A stretch of DNA of 13,922 nt from Pseudomonadota bacterium (GTDB lineage: Bacteria; Pseudomonadota; Gammaproteobacteria; Steroidobacterales; Steroidobacteraceae), in contig JAKAFQ010000038.1 of assembly GCA_021817875.1 (NCBI GenBank), forward strand, positions 1-13,922, read 5' to 3'. Numbering within the stretch: the stretch's first letter is position 1; each line of letters opens with the position of its first letter. A program made the position numbers and the translations under genes. The notes below the pieces were generated by a model that ran no database searches, had not been told where the DNA came from, and saw only the letters and a list, made by a program, of their open reading frames with translations. Below, piece by piece: positions 6,578-13,891 of this stretch.

Positions 6578-7606
6578 ATGGCGTTTCTCAAGCACACCTG
6601 GTATCTGGCGGCCTGGAGCGGCGAGCTGACGGGCCGGGTCCCGCTGGCGAGAACCGTGGCCGGCGAGCCCCTGGTGCTGTTCCGCGACGCGCAGGGGACT
6701 GCGGTTGCCCTGCTCGACCGGTGTCCGCACCGCTTCGCGCCGCTTTCCAGGGGTGTCGTGCGAGCGGACGGGATCCAGTGCGGCTATCACGGGCTGGTAT
6801 TCGGCACCGGCGGACAGTGCATCGCCAATCCCCATGGCGCGGTGTTGAGTGTGCTCAAGGTGCCCGCCTTTCCCGTCGTGGAACGCCATGCGGCCGTGTG
6901 GGTCTGGCTCGGCGCGGCGCAGCTCAAGGATGAGACGGTGATTCCGGATCTGAGCTTCATAGACGCCACACCCGAGCCTGCCCGCGTCATGGGCTATCTT
7001 CATACGCAGGCATGCTATCAGCTCATGACGGACAACATCATGGATCTGACTCACGCGGACTATCTTCACCCCGATACGCTCGGTGGCGGGATCAACACCC
7101 GGGCGAAGGCGCGGATCGAGGAAGGAGCGGACAGCGTGACGGTGCGATGGGAGGCGAAGGCCGAGCGGGTACCTCCCCTGATGAGCGCGCGGCTCGAGCG
7201 GCCCGATACGCTGTGCGATTTTCTCAACGAGGTCCGCTGGTCCGCGCCGGGGGTGATGCGGCAACGGGTGCTGTTCGGGCCGGCCGGAAGACTCGCCGAG
7301 GCGGGGCTCGACAGTTGGAACGCGCACGTCATGACCCCCGAGGCCGAGGGGGCCACGCATTATTTCTTCTGCCACACGAGCGATCAGGTCACCGCGAACC
7401 CCGCGGTGGCACCGATGGCCAAAGCGGCACTGATGCAGGCTTTTCAAGGGGAGGATGCGCCGATGATCGAGGCTCAGCAACGGCGGCTCCAGGGCCGCAG
7501 CTTCGAGGCGCTGCGTCCCATGTTGCTGCCGACGGACGCGGCCGCGATGGCCGTGCGACGCAGGATCCAGCGGTTGCTCGAGGCCGAAACGGCGGCCCCG
7601 GCCTGA
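6578..7606 (+). CDS. Rieske [2Fe-2S] aromatic oxygenase, VanA/dicamba-monooxygenase type
   Basis: A 342-residue terminal oxygenase, the length usual for vanillate O-demethylase oxygenase and dicamba monooxygenase. Rieske cluster ligands are C49-x-H51 (DRCPHRFAPLS) and C68-x-x-H71 (CGYHGLVF). The mononuclear iron site is visible in DNIMDLTHADYLHP: N153, bridging D156, H159 and H164. A third ligand, probably D293, lies in FQGEDAPMIEAQQ. These positions are each one residue from the N154/H160/H165/D294 set I recall for dicamba monooxygenase. The likely reaction is monooxygenation or O-demethylation of an aromatic or alicyclic substrate using electrons from a ferredoxin/reductase, neither of which is in the window. 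GAGGAG at 6567-6572, five bases before the ATG, supports the start. The gene is divergent from the HxlR gene and probably controlled by it. The substrate is not determinable. Confidence 0.92.
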   Translation: MAFLKHTWYLAAWSGELTGRVPLARTVAGEPLVLFRDAQGTAVALLDRCPHRFAPLSRGVVRADGIQCGYHGLVFGTGGQCIANPHGAVLSVLKVPAFPVVERHAAVWVWLGAAQLKDETVIPDLSFIDATPEPARVMGYLHTQACYQLMTDNIMDLTHADYLHPDTLGGGINTRAKARIEEGADSVTVRWEAKAERVPPLMSARLERPDTLCDFLNEVRWSAPGVMRQRVLFGPAGRLAEAGLDSWNAHVMTPEAEGATHYFFCHTSDQVTANPAVAPMAKAALMQAFQGEDAPMIEAQQRRLQGRSFEALRPMLLPTDAAAMAVRRRIQRLLEAETAAPA

Positions 7607-7629
7607 GTCCGGATGGACGAGTGGCTTTG

Positions 7630-7692
7630 CCCCGACCCTGTGCCCGGCGCTCCATGCGCCTGACGTCGGGGTGCGAGTCCCCTGCCGGCAGG
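7630..7692. repeat. Nested inverted repeats and 12-bp palindrome in 209-bp gap
   Basis: CCCCGAC (7630-7636) pairs perfectly with GTCGGGG (7665-7671). Within it GGCGC (7646-7650) pairs with GCGCC (7656-7660) around a five-base loop. Just downstream GGGG/CCCC (7668-7671 with 7679-7682) encloses a seven-base loop as an alternative fold, and CCTGCCGGCAGG (7681-7692) is a perfect 12-bp palindrome. The cluster lies between the Rieske stop and the TetR gene. It could terminate the Rieske transcript or bind a regulator; no T-tract follows. Confidence 0.38.
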
Positions 7693-7740
7693 AGGCAGGC
7701 GTGTCTTCGGATCCCGTGGTCCGTGGCCCGCCTCGCGGGG

Positions 7741-7770
7741 TTGCCATCCGCCCTGCGCTGTGCGAATCAT
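7741..7770 (+). promoter_or_regulatory. Candidate promoter for the TetR-type regulator
   Basis: TTGCCA (7741-7746, five of six to -35) is followed after 18 bases by AATCAT (7765-7770, four of six to -10), 46 bp before the TetR ATG. The match is moderate; in this GC-rich DNA an AT-containing hexamer pair at this distance is suggestive only. Confidence 0.32.
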
Positions 7771-7806
7771 GGGGCCAGCCGCCCGGCCCGGGCGCAGGCA
7801 GGTCAA

Positions 7807-7810
7807 GAGG
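7807..7810 (+). promoter_or_regulatory. Ribosome binding site deciding the TetR start
   Basis: GAGG lies five bases before the ATG at 7816. The reading frame is open far upstream, through the Rieske gene, so this motif plus the start of homology is what fixes the start. Confidence 0.5.
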
Positions 7811-7815
7811 CCGCC

Positions 7816-8460
7816 ATGTCCGTCAGGTCTGCGAAGAGTCCCGCCCCGCGTCACCGCATCCGACCGCCGCTGCAGCAGCGCAGTCAGGCGGCCTGGAACC
7901 GCATCCTGGACGCCGGGATGCACATCCTGATCGAGCAGGGCCGGGACGCCCTCACGATCCAGGCCACCTGCCGGCGTGCCCGGGTCGCCCCCACGGCCCT
8001 CTACGCCCGGGTGGACGGGCTCTCGGGTCTTTTCTGGGCGATCTACGACCGCTGGATCGGACAGGTCGTCACGACCTACGAGCGGCTGCTGCAGGCGGCG
8101 GCGCAGACCGAGGATCCGATCGAGAGAGTGCGGGCCGTGGTGCGCGCCATGTGCGAGAGCATCGAGCGGCACGAGCGCTTCCTGCACCAGATCATCAATC
8201 TCACGGTCACGGATGCGGCGCTGCGCGAGCGGGGGTCGCGGGAATCGCTGGTGTACGTCGAGCGGGTGGCGGCGCTGCTGCCGCAACAGCCGGTCGGCGC
8301 GGCGATGGAGGTGGCTCGCATGGTGCACCGGGAATGCGTCTTTCGAGCCCTGTACGGCGACCGCTGGCTCAGCCGCCGGCCGGAATCCTGGGCGGCCTTC
8401 ACGCGCCGGGTGACGACCATGGCGCTGGGGCGATTCGGCTGGCTGCAATTCGGTGGCTGA
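7816..8460 (+). CDS. TetR-family transcriptional regulator
   Basis: A 214-residue regulator. The N-terminal TetR helix-turn-helix covers about residues 22-80: QAAWNRILDAGMHILIEQG (helix 1), DALTIQATCRRARVAPTALY (helices 2-3, with VAPTALYARV as recognition helix) and GLSGLFWAIYDRWI (helix 4). A basic, proline-containing N-terminal arm of about 20 residues precedes it. The remaining 130 residues are helical, as in TetR ligand-binding domains, with no family-level clue to the effector. The ATG at 7816 is preferred because GAGG lies five bases before it and the HTH begins shortly after. It is transcribed in the same direction as the hyuA-hyuB-CoA transferase operon and ends 95 bp before it. A perfect palindrome in that gap makes it the likely repressor of the operon (inference). 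Confidence 0.87.
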   Translation: MSVRSAKSPAPRHRIRPPLQQRSQAAWNRILDAGMHILIEQGRDALTIQATCRRARVAPTALYARVDGLSGLFWAIYDRWIGQVVTTYERLLQAAAQTEDPIERVRAVVRAMCESIERHERFLHQIINLTVTDAALRERGSRESLVYVERVAALLPQQPVGAAMEVARMVHRECVFRALYGDRWLSRRPESWAAFTRRVTTMALGRFGWLQFGG

Positions 8461-8472
8461 CGCGCATGCGGC

Positions 8473-8501
8473 TTGCGTCAAAAATGTAATGCGATTACAG
8501 T
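8473..8501 (+). promoter_or_regulatory. Candidate promoter of the hyuA-hyuB-CoA transferase operon
   Basis: TTGCGT (8473-8478) and TACAGT (8496-8501, four of six to the -10 consensus) are separated by 17 bases, within the most AT-rich stretch between the TetR gene and hyuA. The spacer and -10 overlap the palindrome at 8485-8499, as expected for repression. Its -35 is weak beyond TTG. Confidence 0.42.
8485..8499. promoter_or_regulatory. Candidate TetR operator, perfect 15-bp palindrome
   Basis: TGTAATGCGATTACA consists of TGTAAT and its exact reverse complement ATTACA around a GCG centre. It is AT-rich in otherwise GC-rich DNA, lies 25 bp after the TetR stop codon and 56 bp before the hyuA ATG, and overlaps a plausible -10. 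Size and symmetry suit a dimeric TetR-family repressor. I saw no second copy in the other intergenic regions. The palindrome is seen directly; binding by the adjacent regulator is inference. Confidence 0.6.
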
Positions 8502-8555
8502 TACCATGTTGCCGGCACGCCGGACGGCGGCAGTCCGTGTTCCTCAGGAGGCGCG

Positions 8556-10637
8556 ATGTCTTTTCGGATCTCGGTTGACAGTGGCGGCACGTTCACGGAC
8601 GGTGTGCTGATCGATGCGGACGGCGAAGCGCTGATGAGCAAGGCGCACACGACGCCGCACGATCCCACCCTCGGCACGCTGGAATGCATCGGCAAACTCG
8701 CCGCGGCCCGGGGACTGACCCTCGAGGGACTGCTGGGGCAGACCCACGCGCTGGTGCTCGGCACCACCATGGCCACCAATGCGGTGGCGACGCTCTCGGG
8801 GGCGAAGCTCGGCACGATCGCCACCCGAGGCTATCGGATGCGCATGGCCTTCCCTCAGGTCGCCAAGGCCGAGTGGCGCGAAGGCCCGCACGACATGTAT
8901 GACTTCCGCGCCGAGCCGCCCGAGCCGCTCGCCGCCTACCACTTGATGAGCGAGGTGGAAGAGCGGCTCGATTTCAGGGGACAGGTCGTCACCCCGTTGA
9001 ACGAGGCCGACGCTAGCCGCGCGGCGCGTTATCTCCGCGACCAGGGCGTGCAGTCGGTCGCCGTCACGTTCCTGCACTCGCATGTCAACCCGGCGCACGA
9101 GCGGCGCATGGGGCAGATCCTCGCGGAGGAATGCCCGGGCATGCAGGTGACGCTGTCCTCCTCGGTGCTGCCGGTCGGGGGCGAGGTCGAACGCTGGGGC
9201 ACGGCGATGTTCTCGGCGTACGTGGCCCCGGTGGTGCGGGCTTTCGTCGCCCGTATCGTCGCGCTGCTCGAGGAAAAGGGCTTTCGCGGTCAGCTGCAGT
9301 TCATCCAGAGCAACGGTGGCCTCGCGGCGCCCGCGATCGTCGCCGAGAACCCGGCGGTGCTGCTGCTGTCGGGGCCGGCGGCCGGCCCGGCGCTCGGCCG
9401 CTCGCTCGGCCTCGCCAACGAGTTCGCCAACGTGCTGTCGGTCGACATGGGCGGCACGAGCTTCGATGTCGGGGTGGTGCACGAGGGCGCGGTGGATACC
9501 GTGCGCCAGCAGATCATTCACGGCAAGAAGTTCGCGCTGCCGAGCGTCGACGTGACGGCCATCGGCGCCGGCGGGGGCAGCATCGCGCATGTCGGCGCCG
9601 GCCGACTGCACGTCGGTCCCAAGAGCGCCGGCGCCAGTCCCGGTCCGGCCTGTTACGGTCGCGGCGGCGAGCAGCCGACCGTCACCGATGCCAACGTGGT
9701 GCTCGGCTATATCGACCCCGACTTCTTCCTCGGGGGCGAGACGCGCCTGCGCAAGGATCTGGCGGAAAGGGCCATCCGCGAGAAGGTGGCCGAACCGCTG
9801 GGCCTTTCCGTGCCGGAGGCGGCCGCGGCCATCTACGAGATCATCAACTCGAACATGGCGAGCGGTACCGACGTGGCGTTCGCCAAGCGCGGCTACGATC
9901 CGCGCGACTTCGCGATGGTGGCCGCCGGTGGGGCGGCGGCGGTGCACGCCGTGCGTCTGATGCAGGAGCTGCGCATCGGCAAGCTGATCGTGCCCAAGGT
10001 GGGACCGACGTACTGCGCCTACGGCATGATGTTCTGCGACCTCAAGCACGACTATCAGCGCAGTTATTACAGCGAGACCGCCCGGGCGGATCTCGGACGC
10101 ATCCAGGAGCTGTTCGAGGAAATGGAGCGCGAGGCCCGGCAGACGCTGCGGCGCGAGGGCGTCGTCGAGGCTGAGATCCGGATCCGCCGCTCGCTCGATA
10201 TGCGCTATTACGGCCAGTTCCGCGATCGCAACGCCCCCGTGGCGCCCGGGCCGCTCACGGCGGAAACGCTGGCCGCCGCCGTGGAAGAATTCCACGGGGT
10301 GCACGCGCAGACGGTCGGCTACAGCGACCGCAAGTACCCGACTGAAATCGTCCGGCTGCACCTGAGCGGCACCGCAGCGGTCGCCACGCCGAGACTGAAG
10401 CCGCTGGCGAAGGGCAGGGAAGCGGCCGGTGCCCTCAAGGGCAGGCGGCCGGCGTATTTCGCGCCGCAAGGCTTCCTCGACACCCCGGTGTACGACGGTG
10501 CCCGCCTCGGCAGCGGAGTCAGCCTCGACGGGCCCGCGCTGATCGAAGAGGTCTTCACGACCTTCGTGCTGCCCCCCGGAGCGAGCACCGTCGTCGATGA
10601 CTACGGCAACTACGTGACGACCCGCAGGGAGACCTGA
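8556..10637 (+). CDS. HyuA-type subunit of hydantoinase/oxoprolinase or ketone carboxylase family
   Basis: A 693-residue protein of the hydantoinase A/oxoprolinase family, full length for a stand-alone HyuA. The ASKHA-type ATPase motifs are intact: DSGGTFTD (residues 8-15; commonly DVGGTFTD), DMGGTSFDVG (297-306) and GAGGGS (337-342). The hallmark stretch KSAGASPGPACYGRGG follows. The C-terminal region with VGPTYCAYGMMFCDLKHDY is typical. HyuA proteins phosphorylate a lactam or enolate oxygen using ATP, supplying activation for hydrolysis (N-methylhydantoinase, 5-oxoprolinase) or carboxylation (acetone and acetophenone carboxylases). Sequence alone does not decide between these. AGGAGG at 8546-8551, four bases before the ATG, marks the start. 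The TetR gene lies just upstream and HyuB 3 nt downstream. No acetone-carboxylase gamma subunit is visible, which argues against classical acetone carboxylase. Confidence 0.9.
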   Translation: MSFRISVDSGGTFTDGVLIDADGEALMSKAHTTPHDPTLGTLECIGKLAAARGLTLEGLLGQTHALVLGTTMATNAVATLSGAKLGTIATRGYRMRMAFPQVAKAEWREGPHDMYDFRAEPPEPLAAYHLMSEVEERLDFRGQVVTPLNEADASRAARYLRDQGVQSVAVTFLHSHVNPAHERRMGQILAEECPGMQVTLSSSVLPVGGEVERWGTAMFSAYVAPVVRAFVARIVALLEEKGFRGQLQFIQSNGGLAAPAIVAENPAVLLLSGPAAGPALGRSLGLANEFANVLSVDMGGTSFDVGVVHEGAVDTVRQQIIHGKKFALPSVDVTAIGAGGGSIAHVGAGRLHVGPKSAGASPGPACYGRGGEQPTVTDANVVLGYIDPDFFLGGETRLRKDLAERAIREKVAEPLGLSVPEAAAAIYEIINSNMASGTDVAFAKRGYDPRDFAMVAAGGAAAVHAVRLMQELRIGKLIVPKVGPTYCAYGMMFCDLKHDYQRSYYSETARADLGRIQELFEEMEREARQTLRREGVVEAEIRIRRSLDMRYYGQFRDRNAPVAPGPLTAETLAAAVEEFHGVHAQTVGYSDRKYPTEIVRLHLSGTAAVATPRLKPLAKGREAAGALKGRRPAYFAPQGFLDTPVYDGARLGSGVSLDGPALIEEVFTTFVLPPGASTVVDDYGNYVTTRRET

Positions 10638-10640
10638 AGC

Positions 10641-12461
10641 ATGGCCACCCAGAGCCGCGCCGCGGCGAAATCCGGCATCGATCCGATCACCTTCTCGGTC
10701 GTGTGGAACAAGCTGCAGTACCTGACCGCCCAGGTCGGCGAGAAAGTGTTGTATTCCACACAGTCGTTCGTGACGGCGCTGGCGCGCGACCTCGGCCAGT
10801 CGATCCTCGACCCGCGGGGCAAGATCGTGGTGGCGGCGAGCGCCGCGCCGATCCACACCATGGTCGCCGAGGAGGCCATCAAGGGTCTGGAATCGCGCTT
10901 CCAGGGGGACTATCAGCCCGGCGACTTCATCGTGGCCAACGATCCGTACATCGTGCGCGGCGGGCATCTGCCCGACTGGAACTTCATCCGGCCGCTGTTC
11001 TTCGAAGGCGAGCACCTGGGCTTCTTCCAGGCCAAGACCCATGTGAGCGATACCGGCGGGTTCCTGCCGGGCGGCTACGGCGCCGGAGCGATCGACATCA
11101 TCGCCGAGGGGCTGAACGTTCCGCCGCTGAAGCTGATGAAGGCCGGGGTCCTGCAGGAGGAGGTCTGGAGTCTCGTGCTGCGCAACGTGCGCATGCCGAC
11201 CGAGCTGGACATGGATACGCGCCTCATCAACGGTTGCATGGCGCACGCCGAGGAGCAGATCGGTCTGCTGTGCCGCAAGTACGGCCTCGAGACCGTCCAG
11301 GCCTGCATGCGCGAGATCATCGCGGCCGGCGAGCGGGCCATGCGGGCGGAGATCGCCCGGATCCCGAATGGCACGTATGAGGGCGCTTCGGCCGCGGACT
11401 GGGATGGCCAGACCGACAGGCCCATCTGGGTGCGGGTCAAGGCCATCGTGGCGGGTGACTCGCTGACGTTGGACTTCTCCGGCAGCGATCCGCAGGCGAC
11501 GTTCGTCAACTGCCCGGTGGGCGTGACCCTCACGAGCGCGATGGTCGGTCTTTTCTACCTCGTCGATGAGAGCGTCCCGAAGAACGGCGGCGCGATGAAC
11601 CCGATCCGGTTCGTCATGCCCGAGGGCACGGTGGTCAATCCGCGCTATCCGGCCACGGTGGGCGCCTCACAGATCTCCGTGGGCACGCAGATCGTCGAAG
11701 CGTGCATGCTGGCCATCGGCAAGGCCCTGCCCGAGCGCGCCATGGCGGCGTGGTCCAAGCATCTCTGTCCGATCAACATCGGTACGATGCCCGATGTCAT
11801 CGACCCGCGCACCGGCCACCCGCGCAACTACTTCACCGAGACCTTCGGCAGCGACGGCGGCAGTGGGGCCGTGAAGGGTCATGACGGCTGGCTGGGCGTC
11901 GGCTTCCAGAGTGCCTGCGCCAACCTCGTGCGCCCGAACGTCGAGTTCTTCGAAGCGTCCTGCCCGTACCTGGTGACGCACTACGAGGTGCTGATGGATT
12001 GGGAAGGCGCCGGGGAGTTTCGCGGCTCTCCGGGCAGCTATGTGCGTTTCGTCGCGCGCACCCAGCCGGGCGCGATGTCGTTGCTCATGACGGGCAACAG
12101 CGATGGCCAGCGCTGCCCGCCCGCCGGGGTGGCCGGCGGCCTCGACGGACCGCTGGCGCAGATGACCCTCACCGCCCCCGATGGCCAGCAGCGGCTGCTG
12201 CGCACCTTCGTGACGCAGCCCATTTTCCCCGGCGAAGCCTGTGATACCCGCAATGCCGGTGGGGGTGGTTGGGGCGATCCGCTCGATCGGGAGCCGCAGC
12301 GCGTGCTCAAGGACGTCCGGGATGGATTTGTCTCGGAGGATCGCGCACGGGACGTGTATGGCGTGATCCTGAACACCCGGGACTGGGTGGTCGATGACAC
12401 GGCGACGCGCACGCAGCGCGCCGGTCTGCGCTTGCGCCGCGGCGCCGGGGTGCCGGCGTGA
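10641..12461 (+). CDS. HyuB-type subunit of hydantoinase/oxoprolinase or ketone carboxylase family
   Basis: A 606-residue hydantoinase B-family protein that should form a complex with the HyuA product. Signatures: the N-terminal DPITFSVVWNKLQYL opening; NDPYIVRGGHLPD at 100-112; H134-V-S-D137-TGG, in the region where family members carry the metal-binding His/Asp cluster; the central FSGSDPQ; and the near C-terminal GGGGWGDPLDR, which is very typical. The family performs the hydrolytic or carboxylating half-reaction on the phosphorylated substrate. The start lies 3 nt after the hyuA stop, with GGGAG at 10626-10630 a little further upstream than ideal. The stop overlaps the next start (GTGA at 12458-12461), so HyuA, HyuB and the CoA transferase are probably co-translated. 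A lactam or hydantoin hydrolase and a ketone carboxylase both remain possible. Confidence 0.9.
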   Translation: MATQSRAAAKSGIDPITFSVVWNKLQYLTAQVGEKVLYSTQSFVTALARDLGQSILDPRGKIVVAASAAPIHTMVAEEAIKGLESRFQGDYQPGDFIVANDPYIVRGGHLPDWNFIRPLFFEGEHLGFFQAKTHVSDTGGFLPGGYGAGAIDIIAEGLNVPPLKLMKAGVLQEEVWSLVLRNVRMPTELDMDTRLINGCMAHAEEQIGLLCRKYGLETVQACMREIIAAGERAMRAEIARIPNGTYEGASAADWDGQTDRPIWVRVKAIVAGDSLTLDFSGSDPQATFVNCPVGVTLTSAMVGLFYLVDESVPKNGGAMNPIRFVMPEGTVVNPRYPATVGASQISVGTQIVEACMLAIGKALPERAMAAWSKHLCPINIGTMPDVIDPRTGHPRNYFTETFGSDGGSGAVKGHDGWLGVGFQSACANLVRPNVEFFEASCPYLVTHYEVLMDWEGAGEFRGSPGSYVRFVARTQPGAMSLLMTGNSDGQRCPPAGVAGGLDGPLAQMTLTAPDGQQRLLRTFVTQPIFPGEACDTRNAGGGGWGDPLDREPQRVLKDVRDGFVSEDRARDVYGVILNTRDWVVDDTATRTQRAGLRLRRGAGVPA

Positions 12462-13891
12462 GCGCGCCGGACGGACTGGCGGGGGCGGGTCCCGCAGCGG
12501 TGTTCGAGTCCCTCTGGTCGGCCATCGGCCTGGGATCCGGTGACCGGGCGGGGCGCGTCGAGTTCAACGGCAGTGATCCCGTGGTGCCGAGCCTGCACCG
12601 GGTCGGCGCAGCGGCGGCCGGGGCCCTGGGTGCGATGGGCGCCGCGGTCGCGGCGATCTGGAAGCTGCGCAGCGGCGAGGGGCAGGATGTGGCCGTCGAT
12701 GTGCGCCGCGCAGTCGTGCCCGGTCTGCAGACGATCGTGCACCTGCAGCAGAGCGGCCATGCCCTGCCGCCGCATCCGCGGGGTACGGATCATCGGGGTT
12801 TTTTCCGCACGGCTGACGACCGCATCATCTTTCTGCTGCGCACGCTGGCCTATCCCGAGATTCTGACGCGCCTGATGGACGTGCTCGACTGCGGCTACGA
12901 CGCACAGTCTGTGGAACGTGTCGTCGCACGGTGGCGCGCGCAGGAGCTGGAGGAAGCGCTGGCCCGACGCAAGGCGGTGGGCGTGATCGCACGCACCCGT
13001 CAGGAGTGGCTACGCCACCCGCAGGGACAGTGGCTCGCGGCCCGGCCACCCGTGCACGTCGAGAAGATCGGCGATGCGGATCCGCGGCCGCTGGAGCGCG
13101 CCGCGCGCCCGCTGGCCGGATTGCGAGTGCTGGATTTCACCCATGTGCTCGCCGGTCCCGTCACGGCCCGGTTGCTCGCCGAGCAGGGCGCCGATGTGCT
13201 GCACGTCTCTCCACCCTGGCGCCTGGACTCGCACGTGATGCAGATCGACACCGGCTGGGGCAAGCGCTCCGCGCTGCTCGATCTCGAGCAGCCCGGTGGG
13301 GCTGAGCGGTTGGCGGGGCTGGTGCGCGGTGCCGACGTCTTCGTCCAGTCCTGGCGTCCCGGTGCGCTGGAGCGGGCGGGCTTCGGGCCGCAGGACGTTG
13401 CGGCGATGCGCCCCGGCATCCTCTACGTTTCGGTGAGCTGCTACGGCTATGGCGGTCCGTGGCGCGAGCGGGGTGGGTTCGAGCCCATCGGGCAGACGGC
13501 GTGCGGCTTGGCGATCGATGAAGGATCGGCGGCCGAGCCACGGCTCGGTCCCACCGGCACCCTGAATGACTACCTCGTGCCGTACCTCGCCGCCGCGGGC
13601 ACGCTGGCCGCGCTCATCCGCCGCGCCCGCGAGGGGGGGAGCTACCACGTCGAGGTGAGCCTCACCCGCGCGTCCATGTTCCTGCAGCAGCTCGGCAGGC
13701 TGACCGAGGCCGAGCGGCTGCGCATGCCGGGTGCGATGCCGATCCCCGAGCCGGACAGTTTCATCACGAGCGACTCGGCGTACGGCGAGCTGCGCGTACC
13801 GGCGCCGCTGGTGTCCTATTCGAGAACGCCGGCCCGTTGGGATTGTCCACCGAGTCCGCCCGGACAGCACGCGCCCGCCTGGCGCGACTGA
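12458..13891 (+). CDS. CaiB/BaiF (family III) CoA transferase-like, rearranged segment order
   Basis: A 477-residue protein; the family is usually about 400. Residues 220-400 resemble the N-terminal part of a CaiB protein: LAGLRVLDFTHVLAGPVTAR, GADVLHVSPPW, GKRSALLDLEQPGG, QSWRPGALERAGFG, and the catalytic-Asp region GTLNDYLVPYLAAAG (D371), then helix GTLAALIRRAREGGSYHVEVSL. Residues 35-215 resemble what normally follows that Asp: GSDPVVPSLHRVGAAAAGAL (D40), helix AAIWKLRSGEGQDVAVDV, GFFRTADDRIIFL, and RTRQEWLRHPQG. The tail (GELRVPAPLVSYSRTP...PGQHAPAW) resembles a normal CaiB C-terminus, so the protein looks complete. The GTG start overlaps the hyuB TGA (GTGA) and no alternative start retains the first segment. 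It probably makes or transfers a CoA thioester of the HyuAB product, or is an isomerase of the same fold. A double CaiB that lost segments would also give this order. Confidence 0.82.
   Translation: MSAPDGLAGAGPAAVFESLWSAIGLGSGDRAGRVEFNGSDPVVPSLHRVGAAAAGALGAMGAAVAAIWKLRSGEGQDVAVDVRRAVVPGLQTIVHLQQSGHALPPHPRGTDHRGFFRTADDRIIFLLRTLAYPEILTRLMDVLDCGYDAQSVERVVARWRAQELEEALARRKAVGVIARTRQEWLRHPQGQWLAARPPVHVEKIGDADPRPLERAARPLAGLRVLDFTHVLAGPVTARLLAEQGADVLHVSPPWRLDSHVMQIDTGWGKRSALLDLEQPGGAERLAGLVRGADVFVQSWRPGALERAGFGPQDVAAMRPGILYVSVSCYGYGGPWRERGGFEPIGQTACGLAIDEGSAAEPRLGPTGTLNDYLVPYLAAAGTLAALIRRAREGGSYHVEVSLTRASMFLQQLGRLTEAERLRMPGAMPIPEPDSFITSDSAYGELRVPAPLVSYSRTPARWDCPPSPPGQHAPAWRD

Noticed and set aside
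7608..7690. tRNA-Ser-like pieces (GGATGGACGAGTGGCT at 7612-7627 and a GGGG-TGCGAGT-CCCC T-arm-like hairpin at 7668-7682)
   Set aside because: The D-arm and T-arm resemblance is notable, but the acceptor strands pair at only about four of seven positions, no anticodon arm forms and the T-loop lacks TTC. It is probably chance or at most a remnant.
7012..7815. Upstream extension of the TetR frame
   Set aside because: The frame is open through the Rieske gene, but the extra residues are an out-of-frame reading of that gene. The start with a ribosome binding site at 7816 fits TetR length.
8521..8537. Hairpin CGGAC / GTCCG in the hyuA leader
   Set aside because: Only five base pairs with a seven-base loop in GC-rich DNA; it does not resemble a known riboswitch or attenuator.
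8544..11246. 900-residue open frame on the minus strand opposite hyuA and hyuB
   Set aside because: It lies antisense to two genes with unmistakable HyuA and HyuB motifs. Its translation is rich in His, Arg, Gly and Ala with no recognisable domain, as expected of a codon-bias shadow in GC-rich DNA.
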